64,000 nucleotides of DNA from Croceimicrobium sp965279135 (lineage in GTDB: Bacteria > Bacteroidota > Bacteroidia > Flavobacteriales > Schleiferiaceae), in assembly GCA_965279135.1 (NCBI GenBank), contig OZ257133.1:496001-560000 (forward strand), given 5' to 3'. The notes beneath the pieces are model-generated. The model was given only the letters and a program-made list of their open reading frames with translations, made no database searches and was not told where the DNA came from. A program made the position numbers and the translations under genes. Shown in pieces: positions 40,853 to 49,615 of this stretch (positions are counted from its first letter, which is position 1; each line of letters begins with the position of its first letter).

Positions 40853-41146
40853 TTGTCCAGGGAATCAATTCTATATTGGCGTATTCCGGCCTACCTGATT
40901 ATCATTAGCAACCTGGCTTTTCATCTCATTGCTTCGGTTCAGATTATAGCCACTGGTGGAGGCCCTTGGGGTTGGGGATTGTTGCTATTGCCGATCACCA
41001 TGATTGCACATATTTTCTTGCTCGTAGCGATTCGAAGTTTGATCCATAAAGAGCCCAGTTTGAGTTTGAGAATCTGGACTGTCCTAGGCGCACTCTGGTG
41101 CCTCGCCTGGATGGCTTTTTTGGGACCTAGCTTTTATACTTCCTAA
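40853..41146 (+). CDS. Small membrane protein of unknown function
   Basis: 97 aa with three hydrophobic segments (about residues 12-33, 38-60 and 74-92) and a GGGPWGWG turn between the first two. The frame starts with TTG 3 nt after the cupin stop; there is no better ATG. I do not recognise the family. It overlaps the convergent FAD oxidoreductase by 20 bp. Confidence 0.55.
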   Translation: MSRESILYWRIPAYLIIISNLAFHLIASVQIIATGGGPWGWGLLLLPITMIAHIFLLVAIRSLIHKEPSLSLRIWTVLGALWCLAWMAFLGPSFYTS

Positions 41147-42692
41147 GATATTCCTCCACCGACTCCGCGCAACGTTCACCATCCATTCCTGCGCTTACTA
41201 TTCCGCCTGCAAAACCTGCGCCTTCGCCAGAGGGGAATAGATTCTCGATTTCCGGATGTTGGTAGGTCTCTTTATTGCGGGGAATCCGAACAGGCGATGA
41301 AGTACGGCTTTCAATTCCCACAATATTTGCTTCATTGGTATAATAGCCAGGCATCTTTTTGCCGAACTCAACAAAAGCCTTTTGGAGTCGGGTTGCCATA
41401 AAGGCCGGCAAAATTTGATGCATTGCCTTTGAGACAAGACCTGGTATATAACTGCTGGGATTGAGCTCTGAGCTGATGCGACCCTTCACAAAATCAATAA
41501 GTCTTTGCGCTGCCGCTTGCTGTGTGGATCCGCCTGCTTCCCAGACCTTTTGCTCTACATGCTTTTGAAACTCTAGTCCTGCCAAAGGACCATGCTTTGA
41601 ATAATCCTTTAGATCTTCCAGCTCAATAGCTACTACTATGCCGCTATTGGCGAATTCATTGTCTCGTTTACTCGGACTCATGCCATTTACTACTAATTCG
41701 TTTTGCGCAGTAGCGGCCGGCACAATAAATCCTCCAGGACACATACAGAAGCTGTATACTCCTCGGCCTTCTACCTGTTGAACCAACTTATAAGCAGCGG
41801 CGGGGAGTATCTCATCAAATTCATTTCCGTGATACTGAATCTTATTGATCAGTTTTTGGGGATGCTCTACCCGGACCCCCATCGCGAAAGGCTTGGCTTC
41901 TAAGCGAATTCCTTCTTTGTTTAGGAGATAATAGATGTCCCGAGCAGAGTGACCGGTTGCTAATATCAAGGCTTTAACCGGCCATAGCTCCCCATTCTGT
42001 GTTTTAATTGCAGTGATGCGATTTCCCTCCTGTTTTAGGCCAGTCATTCGGGTTTCGAAATGGATTTCGCCTCCATATTTCAAGACCGTTTCCCGCATGG
42101 CCTGAACAATCTTGGGGAGTTTATTGGTACCAATATGCGGATGAGCCTCAAAAAGAATATCCTCTACTGCACCATGGTCGACTAAAGAATCGAGGATGCG
42201 TTGCATGTTTCCACGTTTCTTGCTGCGCGTGTACAGTTTGCCGTCGGAGTAGGTGCCTGCTCCCCCTTCACCAAAGCAATAGTTTGAATCGGCATCGACC
42301 TTGTTATCGCGATTTACCGCCTTCAGATCCCTGCGACGACTGCGCACATCTTTTCCTCTTTCGAGAACTACTGGTTTCAATCCCAGCTCAAGGCAGCGCA
42401 GTGCAGCCCACATTCCCGCTGGTCCAAAACCGACGATATGTACTTCTGGGGCTTGACTTACATCAGCATATTTGAAAAGCGTTTTTTCTCTGGGAGGTAG
42501 ATTCCCATCGGTAGAGTAGCTGATACTTAGGTTTACCTTAATCTTTCGCCCACGCGCATCTATATTGCGGCGTTCATGACGATAATTAAGGAATTCATCA
42601 GCTCCGATTTTTAAGACTTTGCGAAGCTGTGCTTCAAGTTGGTCCGGATCATAAGCGATCTCCGGTCCTAAACTAAGCTCCAGCAAAGGCAT
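41127..42692 (-). CDS. FAD-dependent dehydrogenase (COG2509-like)
   Basis: 521 aa. A 75-residue N-terminal domain (LRKVLKIGADEFLNYRHERRNIDARG) precedes an FAD-binding GFGPAGMWAALRC at about residues 88-100, then CFGEGGAGTYSDGKLYTR, LATGHSARDIYYLL, CMCPGGFIVPAATA and the C-terminal FAD contact LFPSGEGAGFAGGIVSAG. This is the widely conserved uncharacterised FAD dehydrogenase family COG2509. Its start directly abuts the porT stop (ubiE-porT-this gene), so it is probably co-transcribed with them. Function unknown. Confidence 0.85.
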   Translation of the reverse strand: MPLLELSLGPEIAYDPDQLEAQLRKVLKIGADEFLNYRHERRNIDARGRKIKVNLSISYSTDGNLPPREKTLFKYADVSQAPEVHIVGFGPAGMWAALRCLELGLKPVVLERGKDVRSRRRDLKAVNRDNKVDADSNYCFGEGGAGTYSDGKLYTRSKKRGNMQRILDSLVDHGAVEDILFEAHPHIGTNKLPKIVQAMRETVLKYGGEIHFETRMTGLKQEGNRITAIKTQNGELWPVKALILATGHSARDIYYLLNKEGIRLEAKPFAMGVRVEHPQKLINKIQYHGNEFDEILPAAAYKLVQQVEGRGVYSFCMCPGGFIVPAATAQNELVVNGMSPSKRDNEFANSGIVVAIELEDLKDYSKHGPLAGLEFQKHVEQKVWEAGGSTQQAAAQRLIDFVKGRISSELNPSSYIPGLVSKAMHQILPAFMATRLQKAFVEFGKKMPGYYTNEANIVGIESRTSSPVRIPRNKETYQHPEIENLFPSGEGAGFAGGIVSAGMDGERCAESVEEYLRKYKS

Positions 42693-43403
42693 TTACTCAA
42701 AGGTGAAATTGATAAGCAGGGCCCGACTATAAACACCTTGTAAACCAGCCGCCAGGAAAGTATCATCATCCACCTTTTGATTTGTGATACCAAAGGAGTA
42801 GATGATTTGGGGAGAGAACTTGAAGAATTCAAAATATAGATCTACCCCTATTCCCAGGTCATAATTAATCTCATTACGACGTAGTTTAAATACCCGGTCA
42901 TCTTCCACGTCTTCATCGCTGGAGAGGTCTAAATTGTATTTGGGCCCGGCAATGAGATACATCCGGTAATTCCCAATTCGATCTGCTCTAAACTTGGCAT
43001 AAATCGGAAACTCAAGAAAGGAGGATTCAATCTGGCGTTCCACCAACTCCCTTCTACGGGTAAATTGGTTCATAATATCAAACCGAAGGGTGCGTAGGGT
43101 AAAAGCATAACCCGGGCTAAAACGAAGATCCCAGTGATCGTTCAATCTAACCTTACTGATTATTCGGATGCTGTAACCAGGAGAGGTTTCAGAGTATACG
43201 CGATAATAACCAGGTAGCTCAGTGCTTAGATCGGGAAGGGTCCGTGTTCTTAGATCAATGTAATTCAGTCCAATCGAAAATCCGAAATCGAGTGGCTTAC
43301 GATCGTAGCGAGGATTGTTCTTAATGCGCTTGCCTTGCCCATGAAGACCGGCACTAAGACCAATAAGAAGTAGGAATATGAAGTATTTTCTAATCACGAA
43401 CAA
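42693..43403 (-). CDS. porT: T9SS outer-membrane protein PorT/SprT
   Basis: 236 aa, signal peptide to about residue 22 (GLHGQ), then an eight-strand outer-membrane barrel: PLDFGFSIGLNYIDLRTR, SPGYSIRIISKVRLNDHWDLRFSPGYAF, SSFLEFPIYAKFRADRIGNYRMYLIAGPKYNLDL and a C-terminal aromatic strand. The pattern and its place just after ubiE match PorT, needed for type IX secretion. This fits the several T9SS cargo proteins in the window. Confidence 0.88.
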   Translation of the reverse strand: MFVIRKYFIFLLLIGLSAGLHGQGKRIKNNPRYDRKPLDFGFSIGLNYIDLRTRTLPDLSTELPGYYRVYSETSPGYSIRIISKVRLNDHWDLRFSPGYAFTLRTLRFDIMNQFTRRRELVERQIESSFLEFPIYAKFRADRIGNYRMYLIAGPKYNLDLSSDEDVEDDRVFKLRRNEINYDLGIGVDLYFEFFKFSPQIIYSFGITNQKVDDDTFLAAGLQGVYSRALLINFTFE

Positions 43404-43423
43404 TGAACGTTTTTGAATACCGC

Positions 43424-44149
43424 TTATTTTAATCCTTCGTAAATCGACGCGATGCCAAAGGTAAGAGGAATTCGCGCACCAGCCTTATAATTACACTCCT
43501 TCATAATATCCATAAACTGCTGACCATGCGGGAAAGCCTGAACCGATTCTGGCAGGTAGGTATAGGCCCGAGGATCCTTGCTAATCAGCTTTCCAATACC
43601 CGGGAGAATATTCTTGAAATAGAAGTTATAGAACTGCTTGAAGGGGAACTTTTGAGGTTGCGAAAATTCCAGTACCAAAACATGACCACCTGGCTTTAAT
43701 ACCCGGTACATTTCGCTCAATCCTTTCTTCAGGTTTTCAAAGTTCCGCACTCCAAAAGCTACAGTAATAGCATCAAAAGTATTATCTTCAAATGGAAGGT
43801 TCTCTGAATCTGCTTGCTCCAGTTTAATCATTTGGGATAGCCCTTTCTTGGCAATCTTTTCCCGACCTACCTCGAGCATTCCATTAGAAATATCGATTCC
43901 GGTGATTTTATCTGGATGAGCTTTTTCCAAAGCGATAGCAAGGTCTGCAGTTCCAGTCGCAACGTCCAAAATCAGATGGGGCTTTTTGGCCTCCACCATG
44001 CGAACCACCTTTTTTCGCCACCCTTTATCAATGCTAAGGGATAGCACATGATTTAAAAGATCATAGCGTTGGGAGATGTTGTCGAACATCTCGGCCACCT
44101 GCTCCTTCTTGCTTCCTTCTGCCTCATAGGGCTTTACTTCCTTGCTCAT
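43424..44149 (-). CDS. ubiE: Demethylmenaquinone methyltransferase
   Basis: 241 aa class I AdoMet methyltransferase: MFDNISQRYDLLNHVLSLSIDKGWRKK (UbiE motif 1), LDVATGTADLAIAL for AdoMet and FGVRNFENLKKGLSEMYRVLKPGGHVLVLEFSQP (motif 2). Makes menaquinone, the usual quinone in Bacteroidota. A TACCTTTG box (minus strand, 44167-44174) lies just upstream; porT follows 20 nt downstream. Confidence 0.95.
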   Translation of the reverse strand: MSKEVKPYEAEGSKKEQVAEMFDNISQRYDLLNHVLSLSIDKGWRKKVVRMVEAKKPHLILDVATGTADLAIALEKAHPDKITGIDISNGMLEVGREKIAKKGLSQMIKLEQADSENLPFEDNTFDAITVAFGVRNFENLKKGLSEMYRVLKPGGHVLVLEFSQPQKFPFKQFYNFYFKNILPGIGKLISKDPRAYTYLPESVQAFPHGQQFMDIMKECNYKAGARIPLTFGIASIYEGLK

Positions 44150-44166
44150 AATCTTTTTATGGGCGG

Positions 44167-44174
44167 CAAAGGTA
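44167..44174 (-). promoter_or_regulatory. -7 promoter box for the ubiE-porT operon
   Basis: TACCTTTG followed by CC on the minus strand, 17 nt before the ubiE ATG. It predicts a leader of about 10 nt. Confidence 0.55.
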
Positions 44175-44225
44175 CGCAGAGCGAGTGACTTAGCATATAG
44201 ATGGATTTGATTGGGGGATTGGATA

Positions 44226-44342
44226 TTAGAACCTAGAACCTAGAACCTGGAGCTAAGACCCTGGAATTTAGTTTGGCTCCAAATCAAAGTACCTAGCACC
44301 TGCAAATCTTTCTACTAACTACTAACTACTAACTACTAGCTA
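44226..44342. repeat. Short 7-bp tandem repeats (AGAACCT and ACTAACT)
   Basis: Between ubiE and the next gene are about three units of AGAACCT (about 44228-44248), scattered ACCTAG/ACCTGG variants, and about four units of ACTAACT (about 44312-44338) running up to the stop of the next gene. No gene or hairpin explains them. Confidence 0.8.
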
Positions 44343-44346
44343 CCAA

Positions 44347-45234
44347 CTACCAAGCCTTAAATGGCACCGTAAGCCCCAACCACGGCAATCCGAAATACTC
44401 ATCTGATCTATTAATATCAGGCATAATTACGCCCACGCCAAAGTCTAAACCTACTTCATTCCAAACTACCCGGCCCCCAAAGAATCCGAGTCCGGTTTCA
44501 GATATTAGATAGTTTTCTGTAAGAAGATAGAATACGCGGTTGAGTCGAATCATACCACTAAGGCTGAAAGTTGGATTTGTAGACCATTCGGCATCCAGCA
44601 TACCATAACCGATCGATAAATTGATATTACGATCGCGATTTCCGAGGGTGAAAGCTCCGTATGCTACTCCAAAGCTGTTGCTAAAGTCCGTGCCCAAAAT
44701 AGTTCCAAATAGTCCGCCGATTGCCATATTGAATTGATCAGGTACAACAGGAATTGTGAATTTGGGGGTAATCCAAATCGGACCGGGTACACTAGGACCT
44801 AGCAAGAAGAGAGGTACAGTTCCAATGCCTAAGGTGAAGCGATCGGTAATACCCGCAGATACCTGGTTTAGCAGAATCCAATTGTTTTGATAGTATCCTT
44901 CACCGCGGTTCATACCAAATGCATTGGGACCAAAGAAATAGCGACTGGCCTGCAGATTATAATGGTACTGATTTATGGTCTTTGGAGCCTGGTATTCTAT
45001 TTCTGCGATTATTGAGATTGCCAAAAAGAATTCTTCATCCTCTTCTTCGTCTCTAATTAGGATGTGGGTAGCAGTTTGCTCAAGTAAAATACCCTCAAAT
45101 TCATCACCATCAAGGGTAACTATTCTTACAAAGCGTTGCTGGGTAGTCTTGGTGCTATCTGCTTCTACATATTGAGCCTGAAGTTGACCATATCCGAATA
45201 ATAGGAAGCTAAGGATTAAAAGGAAGGTTTTCAT
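44347..45234 (-). CDS. Putative outer-membrane or periplasmic protein
   Basis: 295 aa from ATG 45234, chosen because MKTFLLILSFLLFGYGQLQAQ is a clean signal peptide; a 13-residue longer ATG start exists. After it, residues 25-75 form a small beta domain (VRIVTLDGDEFEGILLEQTATHILIRDEEEDEE) like an RNA-chaperone-like SH3/Sm-type barrel seen in many Bacteroidota envelope proteins. The rest has alternating Gly/aromatic strands (GITDRFTLGIGTVPLFL, RNINLSIGYGML) suggesting an outer-membrane barrel. Function unknown. It is 13 bp after the GT9 gene, so it may share that operon. Confidence 0.65.
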   Translation of the reverse strand: MKTFLLILSFLLFGYGQLQAQYVEADSTKTTQQRFVRIVTLDGDEFEGILLEQTATHILIRDEEEDEEFFLAISIIAEIEYQAPKTINQYHYNLQASRYFFGPNAFGMNRGEGYYQNNWILLNQVSAGITDRFTLGIGTVPLFLLGPSVPGPIWITPKFTIPVVPDQFNMAIGGLFGTILGTDFSNSFGVAYGAFTLGNRDRNINLSIGYGMLDAEWSTNPTFSLSGMIRLNRVFYLLTENYLISETGLGFFGGRVVWNEVGLDFGVGVIMPDINRSDEYFGLPWLGLTVPFKAW

Positions 45235-45286
45235 TTGTATCGGCTTTGGTAGGAGATGAAAGAAAAGCCACATTGGTTGGACTAAC

Positions 45287-46312
45287 TTACAGTTTTTCCT
45301 TTGCTAGTCTAACTAAATCTGCTGAGTTTAAGCCTTCCATGCATGCCCAATCCCCTCGCTTGCAAGTTGAAGTGCCATAAATGCTACATGGCCGACAATC
45401 CAGGCTGTTTTCTGGAAGGGAGAACACTTCGTTCTTGGATCCATACGGGGCGAATCCTGCTCCAGGGTGCGTACCTCCCCAAATCGAAATTAATGGAATT
45501 TGAGCCCAGGCTGCCATATGCATATTGGAGGAATCATGACTCACAAAGAGGTTGAATTCTTTCATCAGGGCTAATTCCTGATGTAAGGAGAATGATCCAG
45601 CTAAGATGGAATAATCGACACCTGAGCTTCGGCCAATTTCTTCCAGTAAAGGAATCTCATCTTTACCGCCAAAAAGAAAGAATCGGTAACCGGGCTTATT
45701 TAATAGTTTCATGAAAGCAGAAAATCTTTCAGGTGGCCATTGTTTACTGCGATGTTGTGCTCCAGGGGCAATGCCAATATTGATTTGAGATTTATTTTCA
45801 CTCCACCACTTCAAGGTTTTCGATTCCAGTTCAAAGGGCGCTGCAGCAATTTCCCTTGGGTTGAAATCGATTTTCAGTTCAGCGCGTTGAAAATTCGCTA
45901 AATGAATTTTATACATCGGCTCCAAAGAAAATCCTGAATCAGCACCTGCATGCAGAAACTGTTTTCGGGCATTTCGGTCTTTCTTAATGGAATAGATCTT
46001 ACGACCTAAGAAATAGAACAGTCGATTGATCACCTTACTGCGTAGGACAGCATGTGCATCCACTATAATGTCAGGACGAAAGTCTTTATGAATGTGGAAA
46101 GCTAATTTACTCAAGCCTTGGATGCCCTTGTGCTGATTGGCAAGGTCAGCAGCATAAAACTTAATACCTATACCTTCAGCTAAAGGTCTGATGAAGGGTC
46201 TTGAACATAAAGCAATTTCATGTTCGGGATAAGTCTCCTTTAATTTCTGAAGTAGGGGAAGGAGGATCATGATGTCGCCCAGGGCAGAATAACGCTGGAC
46301 AAGAATCCTCAT
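45287..46312 (-). CDS. Glycosyltransferase family 9 (heptosyltransferase-like)
   Basis: 341 aa GT-B enzyme. The N-terminal domain begins MRILVQRYSALGDIMILLPLL; the C-terminal nucleotide-sugar site includes GIAPGAQHRSKQWPPERFSAF and FVSHDSSNMHMAAWAQIPLISIWGGTHP. It is like ADP-heptose:LPS heptosyltransferases, so a role in lipopolysaccharide core synthesis is likely. Its start overlaps the DUF4254 stop by 1 nt; the GT9-DUF4254 pairing recurs in Bacteroidota. Confidence 0.88.
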   Translation of the reverse strand: MRILVQRYSALGDIMILLPLLQKLKETYPEHEIALCSRPFIRPLAEGIGIKFYAADLANQHKGIQGLSKLAFHIHKDFRPDIIVDAHAVLRSKVINRLFYFLGRKIYSIKKDRNARKQFLHAGADSGFSLEPMYKIHLANFQRAELKIDFNPREIAAAPFELESKTLKWWSENKSQINIGIAPGAQHRSKQWPPERFSAFMKLLNKPGYRFFLFGGKDEIPLLEEIGRSSGVDYSILAGSFSLHQELALMKEFNLFVSHDSSNMHMAAWAQIPLISIWGGTHPGAGFAPYGSKNEVFSLPENSLDCRPCSIYGTSTCKRGDWACMEGLNSADLVRLAKEKL

Positions 46313-46917
46313 TATTTGTTTTGATAAAGTACCGGATTGAGTTCCGGATCGTTGTACATCTTCATCTGGCGATACACCTTGGCAATTCGCTTTCCTGAAG
46401 CTAAATCAGCAAGCAGTTGATCAATTGCATTGGATAAATCCTCCTCTTGAACCCGCAGTACTTCCAGTTTATGTTGATTTTTCTTTAAAAGAGCTTCGTC
46501 AACATCATTCCGCGCTGCCTCAATTTTCATGTGGTAGATCTTCAAGGCCAGAATTGAAAGCCGATCAATAGCCCAGCCGGGACTTTCGGTGTTCAGCCTG
46601 GCGAATGATTGAGCTGGAACATCCTTATATAGGGCAAGAATAGCTTCATCTATGAGCTCCACTTTGTCCGTACGATCCTGATTGCTGGCATCAATACGAC
46701 GCTTTATGGTCAGTGCTTTTTCTGCTTCAATATTGGGATCACGAATAATATCCTCAAGATGCCATTGAACGGTATCAATCCAGTTTTTATGATAGAGCAT
46801 TTCTTGAAGGCTATCCTTGGGAAAAGGCATCTTCATTTCCTGATCTACATCGTCTTTTATATGATAGTCTTCAATAGAAAGATTGAAGAGGGCCATCATT
46901 TCTTCAGCTTTAAGCAT
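46312..46917 (-). CDS. DUF4254 protein
   Basis: 201 aa, largely helical and charged, no signal peptide. Conserved stretches include LHxxNWxxWHxED-like (YHKNWIDTVQWHLEDIIRDP), RIDASNQDRTDKVELID and the SPGWAIDRLSILALKIYHM helix. This matches DUF4254, found next to LPS glycosyltransferases. It is wedged between the aminotransferase (8-bp overlap) and GT9 (1-nt overlap). Function unknown; context suggests LPS assembly. Confidence 0.82.
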   Translation of the reverse strand: MLKAEEMMALFNLSIEDYHIKDDVDQEMKMPFPKDSLQEMLYHKNWIDTVQWHLEDIIRDPNIEAEKALTIKRRIDASNQDRTDKVELIDEAILALYKDVPAQSFARLNTESPGWAIDRLSILALKIYHMKIEAARNDVDEALLKKNQHKLEVLRVQEEDLSNAIDQLLADLASGKRIAKVYRQMKMYNDPELNPVLYQNK

Positions 46918-48106
46918 CTTCTAGTTTTTCAACAGCGGTTTTTATTCTGCTCAGGGCTTCTTCTAATTCTGCGAGGGAGGAAGCATAGGAAAGTCTCAAA
47001 CAATTCGGGCTGCCAAATGCATCACCTGGGACCAAAGCAACCAGGGCTTCTTCTAATAAATAGAAACACAGGTCTGAAGCGTTGGCTATTACCTTGTCTC
47101 CATTCTTCTTGCCAAAAAGTGCACTAACATCTGGGAAGAAGTAAAATGCACCTTCTGGAACATTGGTCTTAAATCCGGGAATTTCTTTTAATAGGCTAGC
47201 GACTTTCTCCCGGCGTTCCAGGAAAGCTTCCTTCATATAGGCTACTTCTTCCGGTGCAGCCTTTATTGCGGCTAAAGCTGCCCTTTGGCTAATTCCACTA
47301 GTCGCAGACGTGAATTGACCCTGCATTTTGGTGCAAGCGGTGGCAATTTCAGTACTGGCAGCAATATAGCCACAGCGCCAGCCGGTCATTGCAAAGCCTT
47401 TGCTAAAGCCATTTACAGTTATAACCTGCTCCTTGATGTCCTTAAAGGAAGCCAGGCTAATGTGTCTTCCTTTGAAGTTTATCAGTTCATAAATCTCATC
47501 GCTAATCGCTAAAACCTGAGGATTAGCGCGCAGGTATTCAGCAATACCGGCTAAATCTTCTTCACTGAAAACAGAACCTGAAGGATTACATGGTGAGCTA
47601 AAGATTAGTAGCTTGGTTTTATCACTATGATGCTTTTCCAGGTCCGCCTTACTAACCTTGAAATCATTTTCAATTGCGGTGGGAATCACTATGGGTACGC
47701 CTCCGGCTAATCGAATCTGATCGTAATAACTCACCCAATATGGAGCGGGCAGGAGCACCTCATCTCCAGGGTCTATAGTACATAGAATTACGTTTACTAA
47801 AGACTGCTTGGCACCGGTTGAAATAACGATTTGCGATGGCCCATAGTCCAGATCATTATCACGTTTAAGCTTAGCCGATATAGCTTCCCTTAAATCCTGA
47901 TAACCCGGAATGGGCGGATAATGAGAATAGCCTTCATCCACTGCTTTTTTAGCAGCTTCCCTGATAAAATCAGGGGTATCGAAATCAGGCTCTCCTAAGG
48001 AGAGACTGATAACATCCAATCCTTGCTGTCGCATCTCGCGACTGCGTCGACTCATGGCAATGGTGGCCGATTCGGAGAGGTTCTGAATGCGTTGCGATAA
48101 TTTATC
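46910..48106 (-). CDS. Class I/II pyridoxal-phosphate aminotransferase
   Basis: 398 aa fold-type I aminotransferase like aspartate aminotransferase. SLGEPDFDTPDFI near the start, the PLP-phosphate region TGAKQSLVN, FSSPCNPSGSVFS with the conserved Asn, ISDEIYELINF with Asp, the Schiff-base Lys in VNGFSKGFAMTGWRCGY (about residue 236) and the C-terminal Arg (LRLSYASSL). Likely aspartate or aromatic amino acid transamination. ATG 48106 is used because a TAGCTTTG box (minus strand, 48128-48135) lies within the longer GTG-started frame. Confidence 0.93.
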   Translation of the reverse strand, partial: DKLSQRIQNLSESATIAMSRRSREMRQQGLDVISLSLGEPDFDTPDFIREAAKKAVDEGYSHYPPIPGYQDLREAISAKLKRDNDLDYGPSQIVISTGAKQSLVNVILCTIDPGDEVLLPAPYWVSYYDQIRLAGGVPIVIPTAIENDFKVSKADLEKHHSDKTKLLIFSSPCNPSGSVFSEEDLAGIAEYLRANPQVLAISDEIYELINFKGRHISLASFKDIKEQVITVNGFSKGFAMTGWRCGYIAASTEIATACTKMQGQFTSATSGISQRAALAAIKAAPEEVAYMKEAFLERREKVASLLKEIPGFKTNVPEGAFYFFPDVSALFGKKNGDKVIANASDLCFYLLEEALVALVPGDAFGSPNCLRLSYASSLAELEEALSRIKTAVEKLEDA

Positions 48107-48127
48107 CATAAGCAGTATAGAAGCGAG

Positions 48128-48135
48128 CAAAGCTA
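48128..48135 (-). promoter_or_regulatory. -7 promoter box for the aminotransferase operon
   Basis: TAGCTTTG followed by C on the minus strand, 21 nt upstream of the ATG. It would drive aminotransferase, DUF4254 and GT9, and perhaps the following envelope gene. Confidence 0.55.
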
Positions 48136-48201
48136 CAAATTTCACTTCGCCACCTTGGGATTTTTACGATATTTGGAGCTTGCTAAAATTTCCCTCTCTG
48201 C

Positions 48202-48723
48202 ATGGAGCTATTTATAGATATCTTAAAATACGCCTTACCCTCCATATTTCTTCTTGTGCTTACTTATATGATGTTGTCCAATTTCATGGACAATGAGGAG
48301 AAGCGTCGATTATACTTTTTAAAGAAGGAGACCCAGAAAAGCGCTTTACCGGTTCGGATGGCTGCTTACGAGCGAGTGGCACTTTTTTTAGAGCGTATAC
48401 ATCCGGATCGTCTATTAATTAGGGTTCATGCCAAGGATATCAAGGCCAGGCACTATCGCAATTTGTTGGTGGAAAGCATCCGAATGGAGTTCGAGCATAA
48501 CCTTTCCCAACAAATCTACCTTAGTGATGAGGCCTGGAATTTAGTGGTGAATGCTAAAAGTGCAACGGTAGGACTAATCAATAATTGGGCTCAGGAGGTA
48601 GATCCGGAGGCGCCTGCTTTTGACCTATCCAAGCATATTCTCAATCGAGTAATGGAAATGGAAAACTTCCCCACTCGTGGCGCTATTCGCTATTTGAAAG
48701 GTGAGATTAGGGCTAATTTCTAG
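48202..48723 (+). CDS. Conserved membrane-anchored protein of unknown function
   Basis: 173 aa. One N-terminal transmembrane helix (about residues 7-26), a short charged stretch, then a helical domain: LPVRMAAYERVALFLERIHPDRLLIRV, LLVESIRMEFEHNLSQQIYLSDEAWNLV and a C-terminal amphipathic helix. I know this pattern from uncharacterised Bacteroidota proteins (DUF7935-like), always with one N-terminal helix, but no function is known. Divergent from the aminotransferase operon. Confidence 0.7.
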   Translation: MELFIDILKYALPSIFLLVLTYMMLSNFMDNEEKRRLYFLKKETQKSALPVRMAAYERVALFLERIHPDRLLIRVHAKDIKARHYRNLLVESIRMEFEHNLSQQIYLSDEAWNLVVNAKSATVGLINNWAQEVDPEAPAFDLSKHILNRVMEMENFPTRGAIRYLKGEIRANF

Positions 48724-48775
48724 CTCACAGTTTTTCCCTTGTCGATTTGGGAGGCTTGTTTTAGTTTTGAATTTT

Positions 48776-49615
48776 ATGAAAATAAGCTTCGCAACCCTCT
48801 TTTTGCTTTTAGGATTCACGGTTTATTGCCAAAGGCCTAAAGCCCCCTCAATTTCAGTACATCTTGAAGGAGGATATGGTCTGAGTTTACCTACTGAGCA
48901 TCATTTCACTATTAATTCTATCTCTGGACAAGAGTCTCAGGAGAGTGTACCGTTAAGGACCGCGGGTGGATTACAAGTCGCAGGAGCCTTGGGGATTGAA
49001 CTCCGAAACAATTTTCGATTTATGGTTCATGCTCATTACCAGAGAGGTATGCTCATTAACATGGTAAATAGGGTAGCAAACTCAGGGCTAACAGTATCCT
49101 ATGGTGAAGAACCTAGAACACTCCAATTTAGCAGCTTTAGTATTAGCCCCTTAATACACTATCGCTTAGTAGGAATTAGTGATTCCTGGTATCCCTATTT
49201 CAATTTTGGACCGAGCGTTTTCGTTTGGGGACAGCAGGATTTCACCTGGGAATTCTACGATGGCCAGCAAGCTTTAAACTATCGCTTTGAAGCAAGGGGG
49301 GAAATGGGACTCAGTTTAGGAGTCCGTTCAGCTTTCGGTTTAGAGAGGAAGCTTTCGGACAAGCTCTATCTGCACATGGCTTTTCAATTTCGGGCGGCTT
49401 ATTTAGCACCTCAAAACTTTAATTATTATAAGATTGAGGAGGAAGGTCAGGATATTACAGATAGTTTCACAATTTCTGAATTACATACAGATTATGTAAG
49501 GGATTATAATCCCAACTTCAGCCCCAGACCTAGTCAACCGAACAGAAGGCCCTATAGCAGCATTGGCTTTATAGGAACAGACTTAATCTTAGGATTCAGC
49601 TATTTCCTGAACTAG
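48776..49615 (+). CDS. Putative outer-membrane beta-barrel protein
   Basis: 279 aa from ATG 48776. A signal peptide of about 19 residues (ending VYCQ) precedes alternating beta strands (ISVHLEGGYGLSLP, ELRNNFRFMVHAHYQRGML, YPYFNFGPSVFVWGQQDF, LYLHMAFQFRAAYLAPQNF) ending LILGFSYFLN with a terminal aromatic-Leu-Asn. A TAGTTTTG box at 48762-48769 ends 6 nt before the ATG, supporting this start over an upstream frame. Function unknown. Its 3' end overlaps the convergent lipoprotein gene by 4 bp. Confidence 0.65.
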   Translation: MKISFATLFLLLGFTVYCQRPKAPSISVHLEGGYGLSLPTEHHFTINSISGQESQESVPLRTAGGLQVAGALGIELRNNFRFMVHAHYQRGMLINMVNRVANSGLTVSYGEEPRTLQFSSFSISPLIHYRLVGISDSWYPYFNFGPSVFVWGQQDFTWEFYDGQQALNYRFEARGEMGLSLGVRSAFGLERKLSDKLYLHMAFQFRAAYLAPQNFNYYKIEEEGQDITDSFTISELHTDYVRDYNPNFSPRPSQPNRRPYSSIGFIGTDLILGFSYFLN

